A stretch of 64,000 nt of DNA. It comes from Smittia aterrima (taxonomy: Eukaryota > Arthropoda > Insecta > Diptera > Chironomidae). Location: positions 17,577,537 through 17,641,536 of the forward strand of contig CP093829.1 in assembly GCA_033063855.1 (NCBI GenBank), read 5' to 3'. The notes under the pieces were generated by a model. That model was not told the origin of the DNA and did no database searches. It saw only the letters and a list, made by a program, of their open reading frames with translations. The translations under genes and the position numbers were made by a program. Numbering within the stretch: the stretch's first letter is position 1; each line of letters starts with the position of its first letter. Of this stretch, positions 1 to 12,134 are shown one piece after another.

Positions 1-739
1 AAAGTTTCTTCCTCTGCCATATCTTCAAAAGCTTGTTCAGCCGCCGCATCTTCATGCTGCTCAGTTATTTCACGAAACGTATGGAAACTGTCAATGATAT
101 CTTGAATTCCTTTTTTTGACAAGTTTAGTTCGTTGACGTTCTTTCCAACGAACACAATGGGAACGTCGTTAGCGTCATTAACTAAATCGTGAATGTTAAT
201 ATTTGATTTTGCTGCTTCTGCGTCTTTGGCTGATGCTGATGAATATAAATTTGATGCTTCAATGAAATCTGTTAGTTTCTTCGCTTTGAGCTTATGAATC
301 GCCGTCGTCGTTTGCTTCGTTGAATTGTTTGTAACTAAAATTAAAAGAAAAATTCATCCTTCTCTAATAAAATTATGCAATCAAGTCTCAGCTTACCCTG
401 CAACAGCTCAGTATACTTCTTATATTTCTTCTTATTCTTCTTGCTCAAGAGTCTGTAACGTTCAGCAGTGAGTCCTGAGCTGGCCGTTCTCTGTTGAGCT
501 CCCACTGCAAAACAATAACAAGGTTGGAGATTGAATACGAGTTGAAATGACGACGGAAAGTAGGTCAACGAAGAGCCAAACATCGCAATTCGCACGTTGA
601 TAAGCTTACCAGGAAGTGTCAACACTTGCTTTTGATTAAATAATAGATGATGCACGCTCGGATCGCTGTCGATCAAATTACGCCGATTGAACAGCAGACG
701 CGCCTTGTTCACACTTTTAAAATCCAGCAGCCTGTACAT
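1..739 (-). CDS. Unrecognised basic protein, 3' end cut by the window
   Basis: I do not recognise this family. Three minus-strand exons join in frame: 739-610 (starts MYRLLDFKSV), 504-397 and 334 to the window edge. Both junctions are GT-AG and the phases agree. The N-terminal exon is rich in Leu, Arg and Asn and could be a mitochondrial presequence, but this is a guess. The second exon carries a Lys/Tyr-rich stretch (LSKKNKKKYKKYTELLQ). The third is mixed and acidic towards the visible end (DAAAEQAFEDMAEEE). The C-terminus lies outside the window, so length and function are unknown. An in-frame stop lies upstream of the chosen ATG, which supports that start. Confidence 0.6.
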
Positions 740-921
740 GTTGCCACGCTTTTGGTCTTTCCACCATTCAATCTTAAACTATGTCGCGCTAATCATCGAG
801 AAAGCGAGAAAATGTGCTTTCAATATTTGTTTGCGAGTGAAAATGTCGTGAGGTTCGGAATGAGAACGAGAGGCGCTGAAGGTTTGCGGGATTGAAAGAC
901 GAAGTCGCTGCTGTCGCTTCA

Positions 922-1418
922 TCAAGTGTTTATTTGAATCTTGTTTTTGGGTAGCAATCCATTACGTTTTCTATAGTTCGTGTGTGACTTTGGTTGCGGG
1001 AAGAGTTTGTCCTTTCGCATCTGCTGGATTCTCTTCCTGACACTTTGCTTTCTTTCGTTGCGGGCCTGGTGAAGTTTCTGCTTGATTAGATTGACGTTCT
1101 TGTGCTGCTCGTGTTCCTTCTTCTCGGCTTTCTCACGCAGCCTTTCGTCCATCAGACATTTACCAATCTTGTGGTTGGTTTTCCGAAGAACCATCATGTA
1201 CTTGTCGGCGTCGTCCTCGTTGAGTTTTTGCTTGTCGAGCTTCGGGAGATTCGGAACTTTGACTTGGATCGTTTTCGGTGTTTTGCTTGTGCTCGCCTCT
1301 TTCGATTCCTTGTGCTTTGACACGATGGCGAGCGCCTTCAAACGAGCTTCCTCTGCAATTGCAACAACTTTTAACTTCAGTTTGTTGAGGGAAAATCTTT
1401 AAACTTACGGAAATTCAT
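922..1418 (-). CDS. Small basic coiled-coil-like protein, unknown
   Basis: A two-exon gene. A tiny first exon (1418-1409, encoding MNF plus one base) is followed by a 56-nt GT-AG intron (1408-1353) and the main exon 1352-922. The protein is about 146 residues, starts MNFQEARLKALAIVSKHKES and is very rich in Lys, Arg, Glu and Gln. Residues ~75-125 look helical and coiled-coil-like (REKAEKKEHEQHK, RKQSVRKRIQQMRKDK). No signal peptide or membrane segment is visible. The composition fits a nuclear or nucleolar RNA-associated protein, but that is inference and no domain was recognised. A longer minus-strand ORF starting at 1600 overlaps the first exon in another frame and is not supported as coding. 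Confidence 0.6.
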
Positions 1419-2775
1419 TTCTTGTTTACTTTCGATGGTCTCAAAGGTGCGCGCGACTCGTCCAACAATTCGAGAGTGGGCGACGACTTGGCAGCGGAGC
1501 GACCAACTTGGTCGCATCCGATGGAAAACTCACAAGTTTCGCTTGCCATTGCAGTCGGATCAGTCAAGTTGGACGAGAGTTCTGCGAGAAGTTTGAGCAT
1601 TTAAACAATTTCAAGTCGTTCAAGTTCCAATAAGTCGCTAAATCAATTAAAAGCAAAAACGAGTAAGTAGGCGATCACGGGTAGCTCGACTGACTTGGCG
1701 GCGTTTGCTGGACGGAAGCGGAAGCGAAAGTTACGTGACGACGAAAAAAAATGTGGGCTCGATTTGAAAAATCTTGACTTTCGCGTTATTTGGTTAAATT
1801 CAGGTCAAAATGCAATCGAAAGCCGCTCATTTCCTCAATCACTCACCGTCAATTTCCCGACAAACTATTTGGTCATGACCAATGTCAGAAGCTTTTTGCA
1901 AATTGAAGATTACGCAATCGACGTGAAAGAGTTCAATGAATGCCGGATTAGAAGTCTCCAAAGACGCTAATTACGGTGGATCGTTGCTTCGTTATCGGTT
2001 CGTTAAATGGTCAGCAACCCGTTGACCGAGTTCGCATTAATCGATCGTGGAAAGGAGCTCGATCATTGCGCAAAAATAAAATCGATATTTTCCACGAACG
2101 CCATCATGGGAAGAGTTCCGAAGTGACGTCATAGGGGGAAATTAGACATCGCAGTTAGCGACTTAATCATTGAAGGTCAATGACATCCTAAAATAAACTG
2201 AAAAACAAAGTCGGGAAATCAAAATATTCGACTCGATGGTCGCCACCACCCAAGGCGGAACAAATCATTCGACTCCAAGTATCCACAAACTTACTCGCTC
2301 GTTATCATCGGACGATATTTCTTTACACGCTTTCCAGTCTCTCGTGTGTTGGTGATCATGCGAATTAGTAAAATCATTTCAAGAAGCGCTCAGAGATAAC
2401 CGCGCAAATATTGTCGCCGCAATCAACAGCGTGACATAATGCTTTACTTTGCATTACACTTAGTTCGATTGTCGTCACAGGATTAAGTTTCCTTTAAAGC
2501 TTTCCCGTTTTCACCTTTGAATCTTCTATGCTTTTCCCGTTTTTTGCGACCAGTGAATCGAACATTTTCCTTCTTCGTGATGTAAACTTGCACGTAATTT
2601 GCGAAAGAACAATTTCATAATTACAAACTCCTCATTATGAAATGTGCAAAAGCGGAACCTTGGCTCGAGCGTAATGCATCGACCCGAAATAATTCTCCTT
2701 CATTCGCCCCCCAGCTGATTGATTGTAAAATCTGTTTGTACTTCATTGCGTTGGTCTCAAATCTTCTTTTAGATC
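1419..2775. other. Intergenic and porin 5' region
   Basis: No convincing coding signal. The 91-codon ORF at 1695-1970 starts with TTG and has no family resemblance. A splice acceptor (CTTTTAG followed by ATC) sits directly before the porin ATG, so part of this region is probably a porin 5' leader exon and intron. Confidence 0.5.
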
Positions 2776-4111
2776 ATGTCTCCACCAGCATACTCAGATT
2801 TGGGCAAGAACGCCAAGGATGTCTTCAACAAAGGTTACCACTTTGGATTGTGGAAATTGGATGTGAAGACAAAGACCAACAGCGGAGTTGAGTTCACCAG
2901 CGCTGGACATTCTAACCAAGACTCCGGAAAAGTTTTCGGATCATTGGAAACTAAATACAAAGTTAAGGAATACGGACTTACATTCTCCGAGAAATGGAAC
3001 ACAGACAACACTTTGACATCGGAGGTCGCAGTCGAGAATCAACTTGTTAAGGGACTCAAGTTGAGCTTCGATGGATCGTTCGCACCACAGTCGGGGTAAC
3101 AAAATCATCAACTATTACATCATAACAAACATGGGGACTTTAAAAAACCGACGTACTGCTTAACTGACGTTTGCTTCCCTCTAGAATAGATTGACATTAC
3201 CTTCATCTGTTTCCGTCCGCTACCGGAGAAGTATTAACAATTTTCCATGTTCCGTTTCTTTCGTGTACAAATTTAGAAGCAAAACTGGACGCTTCAAGTC
3301 TGCCTACTCACACGAACGCGTTCGTTTGGATGGAGATGTCAACATTGACCTCGCTGGTCCATTGATCAACGCATCAGCTGTTGTTGGCCACCAAGGATGG
3401 CTCGCCGGTTATCAATTGGCTTTTGACTCACAGAAGAGCAAATTGACTGGCAACAACTTCGCCCTCGGATACACCACTGGCGATTTCGTTCTTCACACTA
3501 ACGTGTAAGTCAAAGTCTTACATTTGTGCTGTTTTCGTCAAGAAATAGAAAAGGCGAAGTACGAAAAGAAGAAGCTCGCCTGATCCCTTCTATTCGTTTG
3601 TTATTTTTTTCTAAAATTATATTCGCGAGGAAAACGTCTCGCTTGGTATTTTTATCAACGAAGTTGGCACAAACGTAGAGATCTTTTCATCACGTGATGA
3701 ACCAGTAAACAAAATTTTATTTTCTATTTTGTATGATCTCTTTAGCAACGATGGCCGCGAATTCGGCGGAAGCATTTATCAACGTTGCAACGATCGCTTG
3801 GAAACTGGCGTTCAATTGTCATGGGCTTCAGGCTCTAACGCCACCAAGTTCGGCATTGCCGCTAAGTACGATTTGGATAAGGAGGCCGCTGTCCGCGCCA
3901 AGGTGAACAACGCAAGCCAAATTGGCTTGGGATACCAACAAAAGTTGCGCGATGGTGAGTCATTGAGAGAGGAACTTCCTGTTTATACTTTATTTATAAT
4001 TCCGTTCTTTTTATTCAAGGTATCACTTTGACTTTGTCTACATTGATCGATGGAAAGAACTTCAACGCTGGAGGCCACAAGATTGGCGTCGCTCTTGAGC
4101 TCGAAGCTTAA
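2776..4111 (+). CDS. porin: Mitochondrial porin / VDAC, outer-membrane channel
   Basis: Voltage-dependent anion channel of the mitochondrial outer membrane, which passes ATP, ADP and small metabolites. Four exons (2776-3095, 3277-3504, 3746-3954, 4020-4111) join in phase to give 282 residues, the usual VDAC length. The start [20 protein letters not shown] and the end [13 protein letters not shown] are characteristic. The eukaryotic porin signature region is seen around [12 protein letters not shown], and a [11 protein letters not shown] stretch lies near the C-terminus, all consistent with a 19-strand beta barrel. A splice acceptor three bases before the ATG implies a noncoding leader exon, common in insect porin genes. 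An AATAAA polyadenylation signal lies near 4335. It is convergent with NUBP2. Confidence 0.95.
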
Positions 4112-4491
4112 ATTAGCAAACCTCACCATGAAATCCTTCTACACATTGCCGCATTGTTCCACTTTAAAAACTTGTTTGTTGAGGAACCCGAAATTTAATG
4201 TTTAGTGAGGAGTATGCACTTTGCGATTAAAATTTCTCGTCTCCTAAGAATAATCAAGAAGAAGCAAACTAAGAAGATAAATTCAAAATAGATAACGATG
4301 AGTCAATGTTAGCAAGTTCAGAAAAAGTAAATTGAATAAAGCTTTAACGATTCTGTTCCATCAAAAATCCTCCCGACCCAATTGGTTCTCCAATAATACT
4401 TTCCCAGTTTCCCTTATGCTTTTATGTTTTGAGAGAAGAAATAAAGCTAAAAGGCTCGACTAGATCTTAAAAAATTAAAAAACATTTTGAT

Positions 4492-5332
4492 TTATTTCAT
4501 CTCTTTCGTTATTTGTTCTACAATCTGTTTCAAAACTGTGGATGACGTACAATCAGGAAGTTCAGTCACACAAGCTTTGCCAGTTCCACCAAGAGCTCCA
4601 ACACGAGGATCAATTGGAAAGGTTCCTAGCAATGGAACTTTAACTAGTTCAGCGAGAGCTTTGCCACCGCCAGATGAGAAGATGTTTGTACATTCTTGAC
4701 AGTTCGGACAAACAAAGCCGCTCATGTTCTCGACGACTCCGATAATGGAAATTCCTGTTTTCCTACAGAAAGTTACTTCTTTGCGAACATCTTCAAGCGC
4801 AACTTCTTGTGGAGTCGTTACGATGATCGCTCCGTCACACTTCACATCTTTCATGCATTCCATCACAGTTATATGCTCATCTGAAGTTCCTGGAGGTGTA
4901 TCAATGATGAGGTAATCAAGTTCTTCCCAACATACGTCATTTAAGAATTGTCGAATCATCGCTGTCTTCTTAGGTCCACGCCAAATGACTGCATCGTTCC
5001 TTGATTTCAGAAGAAATCCAATCGACATGACAGCGAGAGACTTTGAGGAGTCAGTGTAAATTGGAACCCATCCTTCTGATGATTGATGGACATCTTTGTC
5101 TTCTAGATTCAACAAATAAGCGCAACTAGGTCCACATAAATCGATGTCTAGCAATCCGACCTAAAAAGTAAAAGTCACGCAATTGAAAACAAGATTTCTG
5201 ATAAGAAACATGACATTTTACTTTAAATCCTGATTCCTTCAATGTAAGCGCGAGTTGTGTTGACACAGTCGATTTGCCGACTCCTCCTTTACCCGAGAGA
5301 ACAAGGATGACGTGCTTCACTTGATCAAGCAT
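4492..5332 (-). CDS. Nubp2: Cytosolic Fe-S cluster assembly factor NUBP2
   Basis: P-loop scaffold ATPase of the cytosolic iron-sulfur assembly pathway, which works with NUBP1 to build 4Fe-4S clusters for cytosolic and nuclear proteins. Exons 5332-5222 and 5160-4492 join in phase 0 to give 259 residues, the normal NUBP2 size without the N-terminal cysteine extension of NUBP1. Visible motifs are the deviant Walker A KGGVGKST near residue 16, the switch segment [10 protein letters not shown] and the C-terminal CPNCQEC motif whose cysteines bind the bridging cluster. The chosen ATG ([10 protein letters not shown]) matches the family start. A longer upstream reading frame to 5485 is 5' UTR. RNF220 lies upstream on the same strand, ~210 nt away. 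Confidence 0.93.
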
Positions 5333-5541
5333 TGTTGATTCCTCGCGATTTAAAATAAAAACAAGAATTGCGAAATGCGTCGAGAGGGACAACAGATTGT
5401 TGAGGGCTCTGGAACTTTCAGGTTTAACTTTTGAATTAAAGCCAAACGGGTAACTTGAACTGAAAGTTTTCCTGTTTATTTTCAAGCGTTGCCGCTTCGT
5501 AAATCTTTACAAGTTTAAATAAAAGCTTATTGAAGTTTCGC

Positions 5542-6730
5542 TTAAAGGTAAATTCGTCGTAAGTCGGCAGCGCCTGTGATGGTTGAACATTGCGGGCAAA
5601 GCTTGCGACAGCCGAGAGTGTATAGCCAACATTCCTATGATGAAGAGAAAGATATCATAAGCTGCAATACTTGATTAATGCTTCAAGGCTTACTTACCTC
5701 ACAATGAACGTGCCAACAGCAAATCGAGACCACGGGCTTCTTAAAGTCGTCGAGACAGATCAGACACTTCGGTTTGTTCTTTATGAAGTTTTCGTACTCG
5801 CGGATTCGAGCCTTGAGACTGTCAATGACTTGGTTGCTGGAAAGGTAGAGCTCGTTGGGAAGTTTATCGTCGTCGGTCTCTTGTGAGTTCTTTTCGGACG
5901 CTGGTGAAGTAGACGCGCTGTTCGCTACGTTCTGGTTGTTCTCCTCACGGGTTTCCCTCGCGTTAGAAGTTGAAGCTGCTCCGCTTATCACAAGATCTCG
6001 CAATCGGCTGCCACTTTGATCGTCTTGGAGAATGATGTCACGCTCTGAGTATTGCGAGACTCCATAAACTTGAGTGTCGTCGTCTCCATCAATGTTCACC
6101 TCCGTGTCTTCGTCGACTTCGCTGGGTTTCACACTTGTTCCAATGCCCAAAGAAGACAAGCTTCCTTCAATCAACGTCGTCGTCCTTACTCGAGTCTGTC
6201 CACACCAACTGTAGCTTTCTCCAACATCGATGTCGCCGTCAGATTCGTCGGAGGAATTGTTGTCCTGCTTTCTTAGACACAATTCCACGTGCAGCTGCAG
6301 ATCTTCTGTGATTACTTTGGAGCATATTGGACAAGCTCGATCTTCAATTTTTCTCTTCCGGTTTTTGAGCTGTGATGATCGAGATGAGTAAGGATCCAAT
6401 GAATGAGAAAATCGATCTTACCTTTGAGCTTCTTCTCACGCGGTTCTCCTTGATTTTCTGGTACGTCTCCCAGCAGTTCTCCTCTGTCTCGTTCTTGCTT
6501 GTGCCACTGCCTTCTCCGGACTTCCCTTTCGATGGTCCTGGAGACCTCGCAGGAGACGCTGGGCTTTTATTTACAACCTTTTTGATTCGCCCGAGTTTCT
6601 CAAGCTCCGAATTGAAATGCTGCTCAAGCTCGTTTTCTCTAATGGTCACAAAGCACACTGGACACGTCACTGGATCTAAGATCGTCCGTTTCCTCTGTCG
6701 CTTCTCATCCGGCTCAGTATTATTTTCCAT
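5542..6730 (-). CDS. RNF220: E3 ubiquitin-protein ligase RNF220 homolog
   Basis: RING-type ubiquitin ligase. Exons 6730-6422, 6369-5698 and 5634-5542 are all phase 0 and give 357 residues. Two N-terminal zinc-finger-like elements are visible (CPVCFVTIRENELEQH near residue 22 and CPICSKVITEDLQLH in exon 2), then an acidic Ser-rich linker, a helix (SLKARIREYENFI) and the C-terminal RING starting CLICLDDFKKPVVSICCWHV. The last exon supplies ECWLYTLGCRKLCPQC and ends LRRIYL, nearly identical to vertebrate RNF220, which identifies the gene. In vertebrates RNF220 ubiquitinates transcriptional regulators such as Sin3B; the targets here are unknown. It diverges from the SFT2 gene across ~100 bp. Confidence 0.92.
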
Positions 6731-6833
6731 TTTATTTCACGGACTTTTTGTTTGTTGCTTCAAAGGGTCGCGCAATTTTTGTTTACGTAAAGTTTTCGGA
6801 CCCGCGGTGACTTAAAATCGAAAACAGTGAGAA
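6731..6833. promoter_or_regulatory. Divergent promoter of RNF220 and SFT2 gene
   Basis: Only 103 bp separate the RNF220 ATG (-) from the SFT2-family ATG (+), so both transcripts must start within or very near this segment. No TATA box is obvious. Confidence 0.55.
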
Positions 6834-7494
6834 ATGGCGAGCTTAAAAAACGATCTCGACGAGTATATGCTCATGAACGAAGAGCGAAAGGCCACGGGGT
6901 TCAAGTTGAATCTAAATATGCCGAAGATGCCGAGCGTTTTTGGCGGAAACACAGAAAACACTTCGACGAATTCGTGGCTCAACTCTGATGACGATTCAGG
7001 TTGGTGTCCAAAGCTGAACAGATTCCAGCGAATGGCAGCTTGCTTCGTGTGCTTTGGGCTCGGGATCTTCTGCTTGATAGTCTCGACCTTCTATATTCCT
7101 GTCCTCGTCTTCAAAGCTCGGAAGTTTGCACTTCTGTTTTCCATGGCCAGTCTGCTCTTCATTGCTGGGTGAGTTTGTCGTCTTCATGACTCATTCCTTA
7201 CTAATTCGTCATCGTTCCAGCTTCTCGTTCATGGTCGGATTCAAAAGTATGCTGACAACAGTCTTCTCGAAGCAGAAACTCGCTGCATCAATCACTTATG
7301 CTCTGAGTCTCTTCCTGACTTTATATTTCGCAATGTGGGCGAAATCCACTGCATTCACCGTCGTATTTGCTGTCGTGCAGATCATAGCCCTCGGCTTCAT
7401 GCTTTTCGGAGTCGCACCAACAGGATCTTTTACTGGGTTCAAGATATTCGGGTCGCTGTTCAAGAGTCAAGTGTCGTCATCGCTGCCCATTTGA
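6834..7494 (+). CDS. SFT2-family vesicle transport membrane protein
   Basis: Golgi/endosome tetraspanning protein of the SFT2 (Got1/Sft2) family, implicated in fusion of retrograde vesicles with the Golgi. Exons 6834-7168 and 7221-7494 join in phase and give 202 residues. A hydrophilic N-terminus of ~65 residues (MASLKNDLDEYMLMNEERKA...) ends in WCPKLNRFQRMAACFVCFGL, the conserved entry into the first membrane helix. At least four hydrophobic helices follow. The most SFT2-like stretches are PVLVFKARKFALLFSMASL and a segment starting SFMVGFKSMLTTVFS. The gene resembles the SFT2D1/SFT2D2 class by length. A possible AATAAA signal lies near 7741. Downstream is a long noncoding stretch. Confidence 0.9.
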
Positions 7495-10400
7495 TTAGAA
7501 TTGTTACTGAAGGCAACCAAAGATCATCAAAGAAGACATTTCATTTGACCTGTAAACGTAACAATCATCGACTGTGGTAAATCATGAGCAACATCAGAGA
7601 AGGGAACTCATATCAAGCTAGAGATTCTCTAGTTGAATTCTCGAAATCCATGGCTGGATCAATTAAGCCTGTGACTCCATCAGAAGTCACTTTCGTATGT
7701 CTAAGTCAACGACTAAACTGATATTCTTTTTGATACATTTAAATAAACGTTTCTTTATTCTTATTATTGTTCGAGTTGAAGTTCATCTTCAAGACAAAAT
7801 ATTCAGTTTCACGTTCAGATCACATCAAATCCTTTCATCTAAGTATTGTTCGCCATGTGCCTAACTTCTAATTAAGTAATTCCGGTGATAATAATTGAGC
7901 GTATGATTTGGTAGAACCAATGAGTGTTGTCAAAGAGTCTTCAATACCCTCCGATCTTGTGCTAGCTTGCGTTAAAATAAATGAGAAATACTAAAAGTGG
8001 AATTGTTGCGAAGTTTAAGCGGAGATCGCGGGAATGTCTTTGCATTATCCCAGCCCGTGATCCTCGAAGAATCCTTGCGGAGTTTCGTCCTGCAACGAGA
8101 GACAAGAATATGAGAGTTGAGTGAAAGCTCGTGAACAGTTTCGTCACTTCGACGCGAATCAAAAACAAGGATGAGCAACGAAAGAGTCAAAGGGAAATCG
8201 AATGAGGAATGCTTACCCTGTCTTCGATTCCATCAACAACCAATATCAACAATCAATGAGAAAATCAAAAGCACTACCACTACACAACTTCGTCGTCTGA
8301 CGTTCCTGGCTCGCTTTCCTTCAAAGTTCACAGACCGGAAAAACTTTCTCACGTTACGAGAAGCTTTAAACTTCAGCAACAACTTGATTAGCGTTGAGGC
8401 TTTCGTGGTTAAAACTTGGACAATATAGCATTGATGGATATTGAAGTTTTCTCTAGTTAAAGCTCTGGCGATTCACATGATGCGAATCACATCTTTGCCA
8501 ATTAAGTTTCAGCAATGAATTAACCAGAAATCTCACAAGTAATTTTCTTGATTTGGTGACAAGTTCATCGACCTCAAATCTATTTTCCAATCTCCTCCAA
8601 AGATCAAACTAATTGTCCACGCTTTAAATTAAGAAGCCAATAATTAATTACAAAACGATAGATAATTAGTTCAACATCAAACGCAAAAAGTCCTCGCTCG
8701 TGTTAGGAAAACTTCAGAGTGGAAGAAAAGTGTTAGAAGGTGAAAGCTCCAAATCTACAGACCCAATGGTTAGTGATACGAAAAAGAGAAAACTTTCGTC
8801 GACGAATCAAAGAACTCGAGTGTAATTTTGAATCACAAGTGTAATATCTTTATTTGCTTTCCATAAAAGTTTTGGTCCAAACGCGGTAAAGAGTTTCGAT
8901 CGATCGATAAAAATTGTGATAGTGATAAGTGTCAAGTTTCCATCTAAAGCTTCAGTGGTCGGTTAACTTCAAGTTTTTGATTTCTCCTCAAATCCCAAGT
9001 TTTGATTCATAAAACAGCGACGACAAACTACAATTCCTCTACAGTGGTTTCCCTGTTCAATTTTACTTTAAGCTAATTCGCCGTCGACAGTCGCAAAGCT
9101 CAAAGACTGAGAAGCTCCTAAGAGAAATTCCTCGCAATGTTCAAGCTTCGACTCTCGCACGACGCTCTGGTTAAGCACAAAACATTGTGATAAGACGTCA
9201 AGATTTCAGTAAATTTGTACTCGTCTCTTGATGGTTCTGGCGTTCGATTCTTATTGGTAACATTGTGTGAAAGATAAAAAGATAAATCAACGAATGTACA
9301 ACAGTTGTGTATGGCAACAGTTTGCGGTTGCGGGCGGACGTGATCATCACGAATTCAACTTTATAACAATCCAATGTCACGGAGACTCGTCTCGACTGCT
9401 TCTTCCTGCGTCCGCGTGACATTTCGCGCGTTGGGGAGCGAGAGAGGAAAAGAACAACAAAAACAGTCACCGATTAAAACACAATTAACATTTGTCTGCT
9501 CGGTCCAATGGTGAAAAAGTATTTACAGGTTGTTAAGGATTAGGTCTCGCGATTAGTTAGTTTCTCATTAATCAAGCACGGACTCCCCAAAACGGTTAAT
9601 TAGACATCAACAAACGAGAGAAGTTAGGAAGAAGTTAAATCATGAGCGAGCACAGAACACACAGAGAGGTCAAGAGTCACACAGATCATTATCACCGAAT
9701 GAGTTGAAGGGGAAGGGAAGAGAAATGAAGCGGAAGTTAAGGAAATTAAAAAAGTTTTTCAGTTTTTCACTTTAATATTTTTCTTCTCTTTTGTTTCATG
9801 TAACAAAAAATTGATCCAGCATTGCGTACACACAATAAAACGTCATCGATTATACAATTTCATTTGATTTTCTTTGTCTTTTTGGAGATAATAAACTGGG
9901 CAAGTTTGTGGCGCAAAGGGAGCGATCATAAGCTGAGAAACGCTGGGGATCGTCGAGATGATTCGAGGAATGGGAAAAGCTTTGAGCGAAGCGAAGCTTT
10001 TTGAAAAGCTCTCGAAGTCCTTCAAGGGTAAAAGCTTTTTTATGAAACGGGAAATCTTCCTTCAGTTTCTTCCATTAATTTGCACAACTAATTGAGCTTT
10101 TCAGAAGCTTTAAAAGCTTTTAATGTCCGATCAAGTGGACGACACTTGAAGGACTTTTTGCAAAGCTTTCAGGGCTTATTTTTAGGCAATAATTTAACTC
10201 AATGTAGTCAGGATCAAATGAGCGATACATGCTAGATCTGCATTAAGCCTTGTAAGTTGCAGTTTGGCTCAGTATCAGCTCAATGCATTAAGTGATCAAA
10301 AAAGCTCCGAGTGCAAAGCTGAAAGCTTTTAAACTATTTTGCTTTATCTGTTGCAATCAATCAACTAAATTAATGTTAAGCTTCGATCTCAGCGTGACGC

Positions 10401-12134
10401 AACTTATGAAATCTCTCTTGAAATTGAAATGAAGTGTTGCACATCTTGGGTGTTTGCTCATCAAGAAAGAATAAGACTAGCACTAGGTAAGAGAAACTCA
10501 TGAATACTGGCATCGTAGCACTATCACGATTAGCGATAATTGCGACTGTTTCAATAAAAGAAAAAATAATCTTCCTCATCTAAGACCTGAAACGGATTTG
10601 TTTTTGAATCAAAATGAGGAAATCAAGAATAATTTGTTTAAAACCAATTTCCAAAATAAAAAATGAAGCTTTGTCGATTGGAGACATGAAAACTAAAGTT
10701 TGAGGAAGCTTGAAAGCAGTGGGACAACGTAAGCATCGATTCTGTGTTCGATGATGAACGAAATAAACATAAAAGAAGAAATATCTACGGTTTGTGAGTT
10801 CTAAGCAAAGCGACCTAGATATGCAATCAATCTGTTGATTCTATGAATCGTCAACTAGTTTCTGTCATCGGGGTCATCGTGAGCAAGGAAATGAATTGAC
10901 ATCGACATCTTGCGTGTGAGTGCGCATGGCACGATCGGCCACTAATTCAAACTTTCATTCAGATCCTTAATTCATGTGATAATTTTTTTTGATCCAAAAA
11001 CAAAGCAAAAGTCGGTTTTGCATTTTTCACAAAAATGGAAGGAAAAAATTGAAGAAAAGAAAAAAGAAGAGAAAAGGAAAAAAATTGGAGTTTTAGGTTT
11101 GAAGAAAAAAGCTTTTATCATTTCGTGATTAATTGAGTTTATCAAAAAAAACACCTGAAGCGACGAGAACAGAAGCGCAAAGCTTCCGTTTTCAGCGCTT
11201 GCAGGCAAGAGGAGGGAAGAGGAATACAAAAGTCTTATTTGATACTGGAAGAGGATGATTTTAAAGATTTTTCATGCTACAAGCTAACATGCAAATTGAT
11301 TAATTAACATTTCTAGGCATTCATCATTGAGTTTGGCTTCTAAATTTCTAGCTAGTTAATTTTTCTGTCATCTAAGTTTGACAGCGAATAAAATTTGATG
11401 ATGAGAGATAAATGGGTTTAGGATCGAGGAGAGTTCGACGATCGCGTTTTGGATTGTTTCAAATTGTGGCACAAGAAGTTTTTGTAAATTTTAAGAGATT
11501 CTCTCTTGTTGTCAACGCGATCTACGAACTCTTCTCAGCAGCTATGCAACAAATACTTTAGATGCTTATGATTCAGTTATTTTTTTAAATATTTTCTTGA
11601 AAATATTCTAACTTGAAAGACTTTGGCAACATCTTCTTGTTAATTTTATAATTTTCATTTTTATAAGGCAAGTCATTTAATCTTCTGTTTTTTCTTTCTT
11701 TCGTTTAAAGCAAGTCTTAGCCCAGAATGATAAGGAAACAGTTTTTCTTATGCGGGTCCTGAACGATTATTACAGCAACACCAAAATAAATGAAACGTAA
11801 AGAAAAAGTAAAAACTTTACTGCCACCAAAATGCAATTTTATAGAAAAATACTTCAAGACATCACAATTTGTTTTATTTAAAGCGTTTTGAAAAGACAAA
11901 ACGCGTGGCAAGGCTGGAAAGTCACCGCCGACCTCCACCATCTGGTGACTCTCATTGCAAGTAAAGCCCAATACTAGCAAAATAATAAAGTTTCTTGTTG
12001 AACAAAAATCAACTTAAAAATTACGCATAAAAAGCGAAAACAAAAAATAGTTAAATGTGGCAAAGTTTTTGGGATTTTTCTTTGTTTTGAGGGGAAGATT
12101 CTCATAGCTTATTGCATCATGATTAATGGGTTAT
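7495..12134. other. 4.6 kb without recognisable genes
   Basis: Contains the SFT2 gene 3' UTR at the left and probably the AP-1 sigma 3' UTR at the right. Short ORFs (such as 7962-8190 and 11717-11980, both -) lack initiation context, family resemblance or splice partners. A cluster of AAAGCTTT-like palindromes lies at ~9970-10345, and A-rich minus-strand low-complexity DNA at ~10975-11110. Confidence 0.5.
9970..10345. repeat. Cluster of AAAGCTTT-type palindromes
   Basis: About ten copies of AAGCTTT or AAAGCTT lie within ~375 bp, far more than expected by chance even in AT-rich DNA. Similar clusters stand upstream of each unit of the tandem array at 39-44 kb. Function unknown. Confidence 0.4.

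Noticed and set aside
1695..1970. 91-codon plus-strand ORF upstream of porin
   Set aside because: Begins with TTG, has no family resemblance and lies in the probable porin leader or promoter region.
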